A stretch of 64,000 nucleotides of DNA, from NCBI GenBank assembly GCA_028818695.1, contig JAPPNK010000029.1, positions 163,450-227,449 on the forward strand. The letters are read 5' to 3'. The notes below the pieces were generated by a model. That model did no database searches and was not told the DNA's origin. It saw only the letters and a list, made by a program, of their open reading frames with translations. Source of the stretch: Candidatus Poribacteria bacterium (GTDB lineage Bacteria > Poribacteria > WGA-4E > GCA-2687025). This document shows positions 18,041-26,994 of this stretch, piece by piece (position 1 is the first letter of the stretch; each line of letters begins with the position of its first letter). Made by a program: the position numbers and the translations under genes.

Positions 18041-18101
18041 AACGGCCGATCCGAGCGCGCCGCTTTGACCGAATAGGCGCAACTTGGATCGGCCGTTTTT
18101 C
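18041..18101 (+). terminator. Rho-independent terminator after the LamG gene
   Basis: AACGGCCGATCC (18041-18052) pairs with GGATCGGCCGTT (18086-18097), followed by a run of T. The loop is long (33 bases) but the 12-bp stem is perfect. Confidence 0.75.
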
Positions 18102-18169
18102 GTATTGATTTCAGGCTCCGTTCGATGTATGATGGTTCCGATCCAAGATTCTAGGCGGAGAGTGTGAAG

Positions 18170-19051
18170 ATGAAGATAGCGATGCACAACTGGATGCGCC
18201 CCGAACCGCTTGAGACGACCGTCGCGCGCCTAAGCGACTGCGGATACGACGAGATCGAAATCAGCGGCGAGCCGGACAAATTCGACGTCGACGAAACGCG
18301 GGCAATTCTGGACAAATACGGCATCGGATGCTGGGGGGCTGTCTCGATCATGACGGAGGGGCGCGGCCTCACTCTCGGCGATAAGTACCTGCGCGAAGGC
18401 TCGATTCAATACCTGCAAGACTGCGCGCGCATGGTCGGCGGGCTGGGCGGAAAGATTTTGACGACCGTCCCCGCGACCGTCGGCAAAATATCGCCGGACG
18501 CCTCCATTGAGGAGGAGTGGGACTGGACGGTGGACGGCCTCAAGCGCGTCGCGGATGTGGCGCGGGAATGCGGCGTGACGATCGCCATTGAACCGATCAA
18601 CCGCTTTGAGACCTATTTCATCAACCGAGGCGATCAGGCGCTGGCGCTGGCGGAAGCGGTCGGCGAGGACATCTGCGTCTGCTTGGACGCTTTTCATATG
18701 AACATCGAGGAAACGGACGCGCTCGCAGCAATACGAGAAGCGGGCGGCAAACTGATCGATTTCCATGTGGCGGATACGAACAGGCGCCCGCCCGGCGAAG
18801 GCCATTACGACTGGGCAGGGACGATTGAGACGCTTCAAGAGATCGGCTACGAGGGCCGTCTGACGGTTGAGTTTGTGAACCCGATTGAACGGACGATACT
18901 CGGCGCGGGCAGGGAAGCCGCCTCGGCGGAAGGAGCGTCTGCGGCGGAGCTGAAGTTTATCGAAGACCATGGAGGAGGCGTTTTAACCGACGAGGAGTAT
19001 ACCGAGGCGACTCGATCATCGATCGATTATTTGAAGTCGCTGCTTCCATAA
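18170..19051 (+). CDS. Sugar phosphate isomerase/epimerase (xylose-isomerase-like TIM barrel)
   Basis: A 293-residue AP endonuclease 2-fold (PF01261) protein. Typical features are the opening KIAMHNWMRPEPLETT, a central VTIAIEPINRFETYF strand with the metal-ligand Glu, VCLDAFHMNIEE with Asp/His ligands, and LIDFHVADTNRRPPGEGHYDW carrying further ligands. Family members interconvert ketoses such as tagatose and psicose or cyclitol intermediates. I chose ATG 18170 because GGCGGAG lies 9 bases upstream; a GTG at 18164 would be too close to that site. The PAPS-reductase-like gene follows 162 bases later behind three hairpins, so it is probably a separate unit. Confidence 0.9.
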   Translation: MKIAMHNWMRPEPLETTVARLSDCGYDEIEISGEPDKFDVDETRAILDKYGIGCWGAVSIMTEGRGLTLGDKYLREGSIQYLQDCARMVGGLGGKILTTVPATVGKISPDASIEEEWDWTVDGLKRVADVARECGVTIAIEPINRFETYFINRGDQALALAEAVGEDICVCLDAFHMNIEETDALAAIREAGGKLIDFHVADTNRRPPGEGHYDWAGTIETLQEIGYEGRLTVEFVNPIERTILGAGREAASAEGASAAELKFIEDHGGGVLTDEEYTEATRSSIDYLKSLLP

Positions 19052-19065
19052 ACCCGTTTTTAGAG

Positions 19066-19184
19066 CTTGCCGGGCTGTCTTTGTGCATTTCACACCCGGC
19101 AAGGGGGAAAGCCGAGGCGCCGCTACCCCCCAGCGGCGCGCGGTCGACTAGAGGGCGGGGCATCCCCCCTTTCAAACCCCGCCC
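19066..19184 (+). other. Three consecutive hairpins before the PP-loop gene
   Basis: Three perfect inverted repeats follow one another: CTTGCCGGG/CCCGGCAAG (19066-19103), GCGCCGCT/AGCGGCGC (19117-19139) and GGGCGGGG/CCCCGCCC (19153-19184). None is followed by a T-run, so they are not standard terminators. They occupy almost all the gap between the sugar isomerase and the PP-loop gene and could form a structured leader for the latter. Confidence 0.5.
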
Positions 19185-19213
19185 TCACCTCCCCCTACAC
19201 ATGGAGAGCCGCA

Positions 19214-20599
19214 ATGCCGCTGATTGACATCCCGCAGCTTGACATCGCAGACGGACCTCCTCCCGCGCCTCCCTCGCTTTTAGAACAGGCAGACTCTCCA
19301 GAAACGAATTCATCGGATGAAGCGCGCCTCTTCCGATACCGCGATCCGTCGCACGAGAAGCTGCCGCATATCGTGAAATACTCAGGCGGCTTGTCGAGCG
19401 GGCTGCTGCTGTTTACGCTGCTTGAACGCAAGATACTAAAAGCCGAGCGCGGCGATGCGATCATTTTCAACAACACCTCCGCCGAACATCCCCAAACCTA
19501 TCTCTTCGCCCGGCGATGCAAGCAGGAATGCGAGGAGCATTACGACGTTCCGTTCTTTTGGGTTGAGTATATGACCTATGAGGATGAGCATAGGGGTGAG
19601 TACATACGCAAAGCCTCGTATCGGCTGACGAATGACCGGCCGCATTCCAAAGACGTCAACGAGGACGGGTTCCACTGGCGCGGCGAAGTGTTTGAGGAGC
19701 TGCTCTCATGGTCGGGGTATGTGCCGAATCAATTTAGCCGTTCCTGTACGAGCCAAATGAAGTTGGAAACGACTCGGCGTTTCCTAAAGGACTGGCTTGC
19801 TGGAAAAGATCGTATACTGCGTCAAGGACATGGCGGCGAGACCTCTAGGATTGACATGGACGTTCTTTATGAGCGGCATAAACGGTATCGCGGAAAGGTT
19901 CCAGAGGAGATTTACAGAGATAAGAAAGCGTTTGCGCTGAACCGTCCCCATGTTCGTCCAGAGCAGGTCTACGCCGACTACAGCCCTAATTGGGACAGCT
20001 TCGAAAATGACGCGCTGGAGGGCAAAATCATCGGCGGTCAGGCTGATTTTAACAAGGGCGCCGAATATGTCGCGTTTGTCGGCCTTCGAGGCGACGAGCC
20101 GCTGCGCGTTCAGCGGGTGAAGGCGAGGGCGCACAACGCCGGCCCCGGCGCCTCCGGCTACAAGGGCGAGCATGTGTATATGCCGCTCGCCAGTATGGGC
20201 ATCAAGCGGGCGGATGTGAACGCCTTCTGGGAAAAGCAGAAGTGGCGGTTCGAAATCCCGACGAGCGGCCATCTCTCCAACTGCGTTTTTTGTTATTTAA
20301 AAGGAGGCGCAAACCTGAAAAGCGTTCGGAATATAATGCGGGAGCCGTCCAAGATGCGATCGCCGGAATTCGGCTCTTTGAAAGGTACGCCGTCCGACAT
20401 CGATTGGTGGATGGACATGGAGAAGAAATACGGGCGGAATCTGATCAAAGAAGGCGTTGAGCAGAAGAATAAGTCGGTGAAGTTTATCGGCTTTTTTGGC
20501 GCGAATAGAGACTTTTCCTACAAGGTTTTAGCGAAAAGCGACGACGAGGAGATTGACCGCATCGGCGCAAAAGTGCTTCCCTGCGATTGCACCGAATGA
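19214..20599 (+). CDS. PAPS-reductase/DndC-like PP-loop protein with Cys cluster
   Basis: A 461-residue protein of the adenine-nucleotide alpha-hydrolase (PP-loop) superfamily. The loop is KYSGGLSSG (residues 56-63), a variant of the SGGKDS of PAPS reductase and DndC, closer to the SGGRTS type of accessory and phage proteins. IIFNNTSAEHPQTY follows. Cysteines suited to an Fe-S cluster are at 178 (SRSCTSQMK) and 357/360 (NCVFCYLK), with a CDC at 457-459. ATG 19214 has GGAG 7 bases upstream. Its stop overlaps the cysteine desulfurase start by ATGA. DndC/SspD work with such desulfurases to put sulfur into DNA, so sulfur transfer to a nucleic acid is my inference; tRNA thiolation or sulfonucleotide reduction remain possible. 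Confidence 0.82.
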   Translation: MPLIDIPQLDIADGPPPAPPSLLEQADSPETNSSDEARLFRYRDPSHEKLPHIVKYSGGLSSGLLLFTLLERKILKAERGDAIIFNNTSAEHPQTYLFARRCKQECEEHYDVPFFWVEYMTYEDEHRGEYIRKASYRLTNDRPHSKDVNEDGFHWRGEVFEELLSWSGYVPNQFSRSCTSQMKLETTRRFLKDWLAGKDRILRQGHGGETSRIDMDVLYERHKRYRGKVPEEIYRDKKAFALNRPHVRPEQVYADYSPNWDSFENDALEGKIIGGQADFNKGAEYVAFVGLRGDEPLRVQRVKARAHNAGPGASGYKGEHVYMPLASMGIKRADVNAFWEKQKWRFEIPTSGHLSNCVFCYLKGGANLKSVRNIMREPSKMRSPEFGSLKGTPSDIDWWMDMEKKYGRNLIKEGVEQKNKSVKFIGFFGANRDFSYKVLAKSDDEEIDRIGAKVLPCDCTE

Positions 20600-21762
20600 G
20601 CGGCTTGCCTGTCTATCTTGACGTTCAATCGACGGCGCCGATGGATCCGCGCGTCTTTAACGCGATGCGCGCTTTTTTTGACAATCGGTTCGGCAACCCG
20701 CACTCGATACATCACGTCTACGGCTGGGACGCGGCTCAAGCCTTGGAGGTTGCCCGCGCCTGCGCCGCGCATTTCATCGGCGCCAGGACAGACGAGCTGT
20801 ACTTCGCCTCCGGCGCAACCGAGTCGTGCAACCTCGCCCTGCGCGGAGTCGCCAAAGCGGCCGCCAACAGCTCCAACAGCGGACGAAACCGCATCGTCAC
20901 GGTCGCGACAGAACATCCCGCCGTGTACGAAACGGCCGCCGATCTGTCTCAAAACGGGTTTGAAACGGTTGTCCTATCGGTCGATTCGGACGGGCTGCTG
21001 CGTTTAGAGGAGCTAGAAAACGCGCTGGATGAACGAACGCTCATCGTTTCTGTCATGGCGGTCAACAACGAGATCGGGGTTCTACAGCCGCTGCGCGAAA
21101 TCGGCGAGATGTGCCGCAGCGTCGGCGCGCTGTTTCACACCGACGCGGCGCAGGCAGCAGGGCGCATCCGCGTCGATGTGAACGCATGGGGCGTTGACCT
21201 GCTCAGCTTCTCCGCTCATAAGATGTATGGACCGAAGGGCGTCGGCGGGCTGTATGCGCGGTCGGGAATTCCCATCGAGCCTGTTGTCGCGGGCGGCGGG
21301 CAGGAGGGCGGACTGCGTTCTGGGACGGTTGCTGTTCCGTTGGCGGTCGGTTTTGGGGAGGCGTGCCGCATCGCCGACGCCGAATGGGAACAGGACGCGC
21401 AGCGGATGCGCAAACTGACAAGGAGGCTGCAAGAGGGCTTTCTGGAGATGCGTCCGGACGCCCAATTTTTTGGCAGTATGCGCAGACGGGCGCCTGGCAG
21501 CTTGAGCGTTGGTTTCCCTGGCATGTCGGCGGAAGCGGTCATTGAAAGCGTCCATGAGCAGGTCGCCGTATCAAGCGGCTCTGCCTGTTCGTCGGCGTCG
21601 GCGGAGCCGTCCCGAGTATTGCTGGCTCTTGGGCTGTCTCCTGAGACGGCGGCGGAGGCATTTCGAGTCAGTTTAGGGCGTTTCACGACAGCGGCGGAGA
21701 TTGAAACGGCTTTAGAAGCGTTTTCAGACGCCCTGCGTCCATTACCATTGCCACCGAAATAG
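20596..21762 (+). CDS. Cysteine desulfurase (IscS/NifS/DndA family)
   Basis: A 388-residue PLP enzyme that takes sulfur from cysteine as an enzyme-bound persulfide. The start YLDVQSTAPMDPRV, the cofactor lysine K209 in SAHKMYGPKG, and the catalytic C331 in SGSACSSASAEPS are clear. The loop around the Cys is the longer, IscS-like type. Translation is coupled to the PP-loop gene by an ATGA overlap (start at 20596). No iscU, sufBCD or iscA gene follows, which argues against a general Fe-S assembly role and for a dedicated sulfur donor to the upstream protein. That is inference. Confidence 0.92.
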   Translation: MSGLPVYLDVQSTAPMDPRVFNAMRAFFDNRFGNPHSIHHVYGWDAAQALEVARACAAHFIGARTDELYFASGATESCNLALRGVAKAAANSSNSGRNRIVTVATEHPAVYETAADLSQNGFETVVLSVDSDGLLRLEELENALDERTLIVSVMAVNNEIGVLQPLREIGEMCRSVGALFHTDAAQAAGRIRVDVNAWGVDLLSFSAHKMYGPKGVGGLYARSGIPIEPVVAGGGQEGGLRSGTVAVPLAVGFGEACRIADAEWEQDAQRMRKLTRRLQEGFLEMRPDAQFFGSMRRRAPGSLSVGFPGMSAEAVIESVHEQVAVSSGSACSSASAEPSRVLLALGLSPETAAEAFRVSLGRFTTAAEIETALEAFSDALRPLPLPPK

Positions 21763-21829
21763 TGTATTCTGACGAAGGAGTGCGGCGGTGAATGAAAAAA
21801 GTTGCAACGGGTCATGGATAAAGATAAAC

Positions 21830-21859
21830 TTGCATTGACAGCGCATGTTCTGGTACAAT
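21830..21859 (+). promoter_or_regulatory. Extended -10 promoter of the DUF262 gene
   Basis: TGGTACAAT (21851-21859) is an extended -10 box, with TTGCAT (21830-21835) 18 bases upstream of the hexamer as -35. This gives the DUF262/HNH gene its own promoter, separate from the desulfurase operon. Confidence 0.5.
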
Positions 21860-21908
21860 CTATGCCAGATAGCGCGATGCTTGACCGAAACTAAGGAAAG
21901 AAGGCAAA

Positions 21909-23708
21909 ATGCTGAAGAGTGTTGATGATCTGACTTATAGTCCCAGAGAGTTGAGCAAGTGGATGTGGAGACTTGCGTCCGGGCAGCTTGCATTGCCAAC
22001 ATTTCAAAGAGGTTATGCATGGAACACGCCTAAAACCAGAGAGTTGGTTAAATCTCTGTTGCAGGGCCATCCTGTGGGATCATTGCTACTGATACCCGAC
22101 AATAAAGCTCGGTTCGATTCACGCCCTTTAAAAGGAGTAAAGCCGACGATTAGCCCAGACGACGACGTTGCTGACGAGCTCGTTCTTGACGGCCAACAGC
22201 GATTGACAGCGCTTTGGAAAGCATTTAGGAGCGATCCTGCTGAAAAAGACCCTGAACTTTTTGTCGAGGTAGTGAGCTGGCACGATGATTCTCTGAAAAT
22301 GAAGGAAATCCATACAAGTTCTGGAATTGAAGCAAAGATGCCTGAATCAGACCGTCCATTTGCTTTGTATCAAAAACGGCTCTTTCCATTCAAAATTCTT
22401 GGGATTCAGGGCGTAACAACGCACGATCAAGCAGCTTGCAGATCCTGGTGCATCAAAGCTAGGAAAAACGACGCCGACGCAAGCATGGAGTTGTACGACA
22501 GGATACGGGAAGATTTACTCATTCCGCTCCACAATCAGAAGATCTGGTACCAGATGTTGCCAAAAAACATGTCATGGGAAGACGCCATTGGAATATTCAT
22601 CAAAACTAATCAGGTCGCCGCAATAATCAAGAAATATGATATATGTGTCGCGAAATTCGACGAAGTAAACAAAGGAATATCTTTTCGGAACGAAGTAAGT
22701 AAAATGATTGAACATAATAAAGGTTTAATTCATTGGTATTATGGCCAAGATGACAAAATCTCCGACAAATTCGGCGAGCTACTGGTTAAAGTCGCATGTC
22801 TGTGGGCGAGTCGGGCTCCAACAGAAGGTGCCTACTTAACAGAAAATGTTCAGAAAATTCTTAAAGATAGGAGACAAGAGTTTCCTGATTCTCTGGCGTG
22901 GTCCCTTAATTTTTATGCTCAAGAAGGCATTCTAGGGGATAAGTTTGCTCCTTCCGAAGTTCCGCTTAGGGTGCTTCCTGCGTTATATCCCGTATTCAAG
23001 AACGTTCCTGAGCAATACGAAGCAAGAGCGTTTCGTATGATTCGCGCCTATCTCTGGAGTGCTTTTTTGACTGAAAGATATCGTGTTGACGCAAACAGGA
23101 GGCTTCATAAAGATTTTGAGGCTTTAGAAGAAATTCTCAAAAATCCAGGAAAATTAGCCTTTTCAGTAGCTAAAATGTCTGTTCCCATCTTCAATAAGGA
23201 AAAATATCCATTGCCCCCATTGAAGGAACTTTATGACCTCGAGAATCCTGTACGGCCTCCTACGCAACAAAGTATGCGGTCTCGCGCAATCTTCGCTATC
23301 ACGATGCGGGAAGCAAAAGATTTTGCAACAGGGAAGCAGTTCATACGCACTGCAGGCCGAGGTCAGTACCATCATCTATTTCCCATAGCATATCTCAGCA
23401 AAAACGGCTTAAGCAAAAAGCAAATTGATCACTGCCTCAACTTTGCGCTTATTACCGACACAACAAACCGAGTTATCGGCAAGACCGAGCCATATAAATA
23501 TCTTGCGCCGAATTCGAAGCTGTCCCACAGCCAAGGAGCTGATGAACTCCAAAAGCTGGTAGAATCGCACTTCATACCGTTTAAAGCACTTGACCAGAAG
23601 CCTGACAACGTAGCAGAAACGTACCGGGCCTTTATCGAAGCTCGGGCTAAACTAATATACCCCGCAATGGAAACACTAATCGACGGCGGTACGCCAAGCC
23701 CATTTTAG
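21909..23708 (+). CDS. DUF262 plus HNH/DUF1524-like protein (GmrSD/SspE type)
   Basis: A 599-residue protein with an N-terminal DUF262 domain and a C-terminal nuclease-like domain. DUF262 motifs are [10 protein letters not shown] (about 29-38) and [13 protein letters not shown] (about 92-104), the latter typical of the nucleotide-hydrolysing ParB-like core. The C-terminus has [10 protein letters not shown] (about 487) and later [16 protein letters not shown], an HNH/DUF1524 pattern. This architecture is found in GmrSD, which restricts modified DNA, and SspE, which senses phosphorothioate DNA. The gene is visibly more AT-rich than its neighbours, with many AAA, TTT and ATA codons, suggesting recent transfer. 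It overlaps the convergent ABC gene by 4 bases. Confidence 0.88.
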   Translation: MLKSVDDLTYSPRELSKWMWRLASGQLALPTFQRGYAWNTPKTRELVKSLLQGHPVGSLLLIPDNKARFDSRPLKGVKPTISPDDDVADELVLDGQQRLTALWKAFRSDPAEKDPELFVEVVSWHDDSLKMKEIHTSSGIEAKMPESDRPFALYQKRLFPFKILGIQGVTTHDQAACRSWCIKARKNDADASMELYDRIREDLLIPLHNQKIWYQMLPKNMSWEDAIGIFIKTNQVAAIIKKYDICVAKFDEVNKGISFRNEVSKMIEHNKGLIHWYYGQDDKISDKFGELLVKVACLWASRAPTEGAYLTENVQKILKDRRQEFPDSLAWSLNFYAQEGILGDKFAPSEVPLRVLPALYPVFKNVPEQYEARAFRMIRAYLWSAFLTERYRVDANRRLHKDFEALEEILKNPGKLAFSVAKMSVPIFNKEKYPLPPLKELYDLENPVRPPTQQSMRSRAIFAITMREAKDFATGKQFIRTAGRGQYHHLFPIAYLSKNGLSKKQIDHCLNFALITDTTNRVIGKTEPYKYLAPNSKLSHSQGADELQKLVESHFIPFKALDQKPDNVAETYRAFIEARAKLIYPAMETLIDGGTPSPF

Positions 23709-24691
23709 CGCATCCAGCAACGCACAGCCCGCCCTTCCCCGACCTCCTTCAGCTCAGGCTCTTCCCTGCAGACCTCCGCCCGCTCCGGGCATCTGGGCGA
23801 AAAGGCGCACCCTTGCGGCAGCTCTAGCGGATGGGGCGCGCGTCCGGGCAGCGACCGCATTCTTCCCTCTCCCGATCCGCTCAGCGTCGGGACGGACGCC
23901 AGCAGCCCCTGCGTGTAGGGATGCAGCGGGCTGGAAAACGCCGCCTCCGCCCCGCAAATCTCCGCCGCCCGACCGGCGTATAACACCGCCACCTCGTCCG
24001 CCATCGACGCGACAACGCCCAGATCATGCGTGATGAGCAGCAGCGCCATGCCCATCTCCTCCTGCAGCCCGCGCAGCAGATCCAGAACCTGCGCCTGTAT
24101 CGTCACATCCAGCGCCGTCGTCGGCTCGTCCGCGATGAGCAGGCTGGGGCGGCACGACAACGCCATCGCGATCATCGCGCGCTGCCGCATCCCGCCCGAC
24201 AGCTGATGCGGGTATGCGTCCATGCGCTCCTCCGCATCCGGTATGCCGACCCGCTTCAACATCGACACGGCGGCTTGGCGCGCCTCCTTGCGGTTGCGCC
24301 GCTGATGAAGCCGCACCGCTTCGCCTATCTGATTCCCGATCGTGTAAACGGGGTTCAGCGACGTCATCGGCTCCTGAAAAATCATGGCGATCTCGTTGCC
24401 GCGTATGGAGCGCATCCGTTCGCCTTTCGGCGGCAGCTGCGTCAGATCGATGGGGTCGGCGGCTCCGTCGGGGCAGTACCGTATCGATCCCGATTCAATG
24501 CGCCCCGGCGGCGGGACGAGGCGCATGATGGAAAGCGCGGTCATGCTTTTGCCGCATCCGCTTTCGCCGACGACCGCAAGCGTCTTGCCATGCGGTATCG
24601 AAAAGCTGACGTCGTCCACCGCGCGGAGGGTCCCTTTATCGGTTGGGAAAGCGACGCGCAGCCCTTCAACTTCAAGCAGCGGCGAAGGCAT
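23705..24691 (-). CDS. Oligopeptide/dipeptide ABC transporter ATP-binding protein (OppD/DppD-like)
   Basis: This is the cytoplasmic ATPase of a peptide or nickel-type importer. Walker [11 protein letters not shown], signature [12 protein letters not shown], Walker [13 protein letters not shown] and the OppD-specific C-terminal segment [14 protein letters not shown] plus CAFSPRCP (with Cys residues) are all present. I chose ATG 24691, with AGGGAG upstream; a TTG at 24709 overlapping the DUF1015 stop is an alternative that adds six residues. It is an orphan here: no permease, second ATPase or binding protein is in the window. It follows the DUF1015 gene closely on the same strand. Confidence 0.93.
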   Translation of the reverse strand: MPSPLLEVEGLRVAFPTDKGTLRAVDDVSFSIPHGKTLAVVGESGCGKSMTALSIMRLVPPPGRIESGSIRYCPDGAADPIDLTQLPPKGERMRSIRGNEIAMIFQEPMTSLNPVYTIGNQIGEAVRLHQRRNRKEARQAAVSMLKRVGIPDAEERMDAYPHQLSGGMRQRAMIAMALSCRPSLLIADEPTTALDVTIQAQVLDLLRGLQEEMGMALLLITHDLGVVASMADEVAVLYAGRAAEICGAEAAFSSPLHPYTQGLLASVPTLSGSGEGRMRSLPGRAPHPLELPQGCAFSPRCPERAEVCREEPELKEVGEGRAVRCWMR

Positions 24692-24705
24692 GATCTCCCT
24701 GCCTT

Positions 24706-25953
24706 TCAAAAAAGCCTGAGCGCGACCAGCCCGGACGCCAGCTTCGGATAAAAATAGGTCGATTTTTGAGGCATCGCGCAGCCCGCCCGCGCCGTTTTTT
24801 CCACGGTCGACATCGGCATCGGGCGCGTCAACGCCGCCAGCTGCGCCTCTCCGCCGCGGACCTTATCCAGAGCCTCCGCCCGCCGGGGCGTGTAGGACAC
24901 CTGCCGCTGCCCCGCTTCCTTGTTCGTGTCGATATGAAGCGTCTCCCGCAGCAGAACCGCATGCAGCTTCGACACCGAAAGCTCGGCGAGCGCCGGCGGC
25001 AAATCTGCCAACGCGCCGGCGGCGTCCCCGCGCAGCTCCGCGTCCAGCAGCTCCTCCCCGCCCATGTAAAGCGAGAAGTCGACCTTTTCGTCGGTCAATT
25101 TTTTGTCAAGCCGCCGCCGCCGAATGTGGAACGATTGCTTCAAATTCTCGGCGAGCGTTGAAAGCCGTTCAGACGCGACTCCAGACACGAGGCGGTGAAT
25201 CGGCAAAATGACAAGATCCTCCGCGCCGCTGGAGGTCAAGCCGATGAGCGCGAAATCTGCCGCGCCGTTCGGATGCCGGCTGCGGTACGCCAGCGCCGTC
25301 TCGTACCGGTGATGGCCGTCCGCGATGGTGACGCCCGCGCCGTCAAAAGCATGCTGTATCCGCTCCGTTTCGCTCGGCTTATGGACGACCCATAGCCTGT
25401 GCCGCTGCCCGAGCGCGTCGACAGCGTCAACCGCCGGCTCAGAGGCGTCCGCCGTTTCACGAAGCGCGTTGTTGAAGATCCCATGCGGGTCCTGCGCGAC
25501 GCCCAGTATCGGCGACAGGTTCGCCCTGCACGCTTCCATGAGGCGCATCCGATCAGCCTTCGGCGCGGCGAGCGTGCGCTCATGCGGATAGACGCCGTTC
25601 CCCCACGGTTCCAGCTGGATCGCGGCAAAGGCGGTCAGTCGGCGCCGTTCCATCTGCTCCGCTTCGGGCAGCTTGAAGGTCTGCTCATACACATAAAACG
25701 CGGGGCTGTTCTCCTCAATGAGCGTTCCATCTTCAAGCCATGCGTTCATCAGCCGCCGCGCCGAAGCGTATCGGTCCTTGCCGCCGCCATGTTTGCCGTA
25801 TTCTAGTCGGACAAAGTTAGCGGGATGGCAATCGTAAAGTTCCTGCTGCGCTTCTGGCGAAATCACATCATACGGAGGCGAAATCACATCTGCGATGGAA
25901 CCGACCGCCTCTGCGTTGTATCTCATGCCTCGAAACGGCTCAATGCGCGTCAT
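24706..25953 (-). CDS. DUF1015 family protein
   Basis: A 415-residue protein of the DUF1015 (SerC-associated) family, whose biochemical role is not known to me. Diagnostic stretches are the opening [42 protein letters not shown], then [21 protein letters not shown] with its conserved His pair, and the late [33 protein letters not shown]. It is cytoplasmic. It lies directly upstream of the OppD-like gene, spacing about 14 bases, suggesting one transcript, though no functional link is obvious. The ATG has AGGGAAG just upstream. Confidence 0.9.
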   Translation of the reverse strand: MTRIEPFRGMRYNAEAVGSIADVISPPYDVISPEAQQELYDCHPANFVRLEYGKHGGGKDRYASARRLMNAWLEDGTLIEENSPAFYVYEQTFKLPEAEQMERRRLTAFAAIQLEPWGNGVYPHERTLAAPKADRMRLMEACRANLSPILGVAQDPHGIFNNALRETADASEPAVDAVDALGQRHRLWVVHKPSETERIQHAFDGAGVTIADGHHRYETALAYRSRHPNGAADFALIGLTSSGAEDLVILPIHRLVSGVASERLSTLAENLKQSFHIRRRRLDKKLTDEKVDFSLYMGGEELLDAELRGDAAGALADLPPALAELSVSKLHAVLLRETLHIDTNKEAGQRQVSYTPRRAEALDKVRGGEAQLAALTRPMPMSTVEKTARAGCAMPQKSTYFYPKLASGLVALRLF

Positions 25954-26084
25954 AGCTTCCCTTTCGCTTCAGGGTCTCCGATGCGTTTGCGTCCACATGC
26001 ATATCATAGCAAATGGAGAGCGTTTTGGGCGGATTAAATCGCTCTGGGCGCAGGAATGGCGAACTTGCTGCCGGCGGCATGCGC

Positions 26085-26113
26085 TTGACAAAACGCAAAA
26101 AAAGGGGCATGAT
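26085..26113 (+). promoter_or_regulatory. Promoter of the methyltransferase pair
   Basis: TTGACA (26085-26090) and CATGAT (26108-26113) are separated by 17 bases, a consensus -35 with a fair -10 box. Transcription would start near 26120 and run into the two methyltransferase genes. Confidence 0.5.
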
Positions 26114-26154
26114 ACGAAAAGCATGCGGCGAGAAAGGGGGCGTTCCATTCGAAT

Positions 26155-26994
26155 ATGCAGCATATCAACGACCTTGACCTGAAAAACTGGCGCGAATACG
26201 GCGACCTTCTCACCGACAGCCTCTGGATCATCGGCGACCGCGACAGGTCGGGCGCGCACAACAACGCCTATCACGGCAACTTCATTCCGCAGATTCCGCG
26301 CCAGCTGATGCGCCGGTTCACAAAGCGGGGCGACGTCGTCCTCGATCCGTTTCTCGGACACGGCACGACGCTCATCGAAGCGAAACGGCTGAAACGGCAC
26401 GGGATCGGCGTGGAGCTGACGCCCGAAACGGCGCAGGCGGCGCGCGTCAATATCCACAGCGAGCTGTCTCCTGCCGACGGTCCGCTCTCGGAAGTGATTG
26501 TCGCCGACAGCTCAACGCAAGAGGCGCGCTGTCAGGTCGAAGAGGCTCTCAACCGTATCGGCGCCAGCAGCGTTCATCTGATCATCCTGCATCCGCCGTA
26601 CCATGACATCATCCAATTCAGCGAGCGGGAGGAAGACCTCTGCAATGCGCCGTCCGTCGACTCGTTTGCGTCCAAGTTTGGAGATATCGTCGCCAACTTT
26701 GCGGATCTGCTCGCGCCGCAGAGGCATCTTGCCGTCGTCATCGGCGACAAATACGCCAAAAGCGAATGGGTGCCGCTCGGCTTTTATCTGATGCAGGAGA
26801 CGATGCGGCGCGTCGAAGACCTGCGGCTGAAAAGCGTCGTCGTCAAGAACATGTCGGGCAACCGCGCCAAGCTGAACCAAGAAAACCTGTGGCGGTATCG
26901 GGCTTTGCGCTTCGGGTTTTATATCTTCAAGCATGAGTATATCTTCATCTTCAAAAAGCGCGGCAAGTCGAAGAAGAAACGGCATGAAAAATAA
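26155..26994 (+). CDS. DNA methyltransferase (amino-group type, motif I before motif IV)
   Basis: A 279-residue S-adenosylmethionine-dependent enzyme expected to methylate adenine N6 or cytosine N4. The SAM/motif I region VVLDPFLGHGTTLIEAKRL (about 62-80) precedes the catalytic LHPPYHD (about 142-148). This motif order differs from that of the next gene. The protein is short and has little room for a target-recognition domain, so it may need a partner. The C-terminus is very basic (KKRGKSKKKRHEK). It overlaps the following methyltransferase gene by 11 bases. A purine-rich GGGGG tract is about 14 bases upstream of ATG, so the start is moderately certain. Confidence 0.85.
   Translation: MQHINDLDLKNWREYGDLLTDSLWIIGDRDRSGAHNNAYHGNFIPQIPRQLMRRFTKRGDVVLDPFLGHGTTLIEAKRLKRHGIGVELTPETAQAARVNIHSELSPADGPLSEVIVADSSTQEARCQVEEALNRIGASSVHLIILHPPYHDIIQFSEREEDLCNAPSVDSFASKFGDIVANFADLLAPQRHLAVVIGDKYAKSEWVPLGFYLMQETMRRVEDLRLKSVVVKNMSGNRAKLNQENLWRYRALRFGFYIFKHEYIFIFKKRGKSKKKRHEK

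Noticed and set aside
20596-21762. Cysteine desulfurase as a housekeeping iscS
   Set aside because: No iscU, iscA, hscBA or fdx gene is adjacent and it is translationally coupled to the PP-loop protein; a dedicated role is more likely, though not proven.
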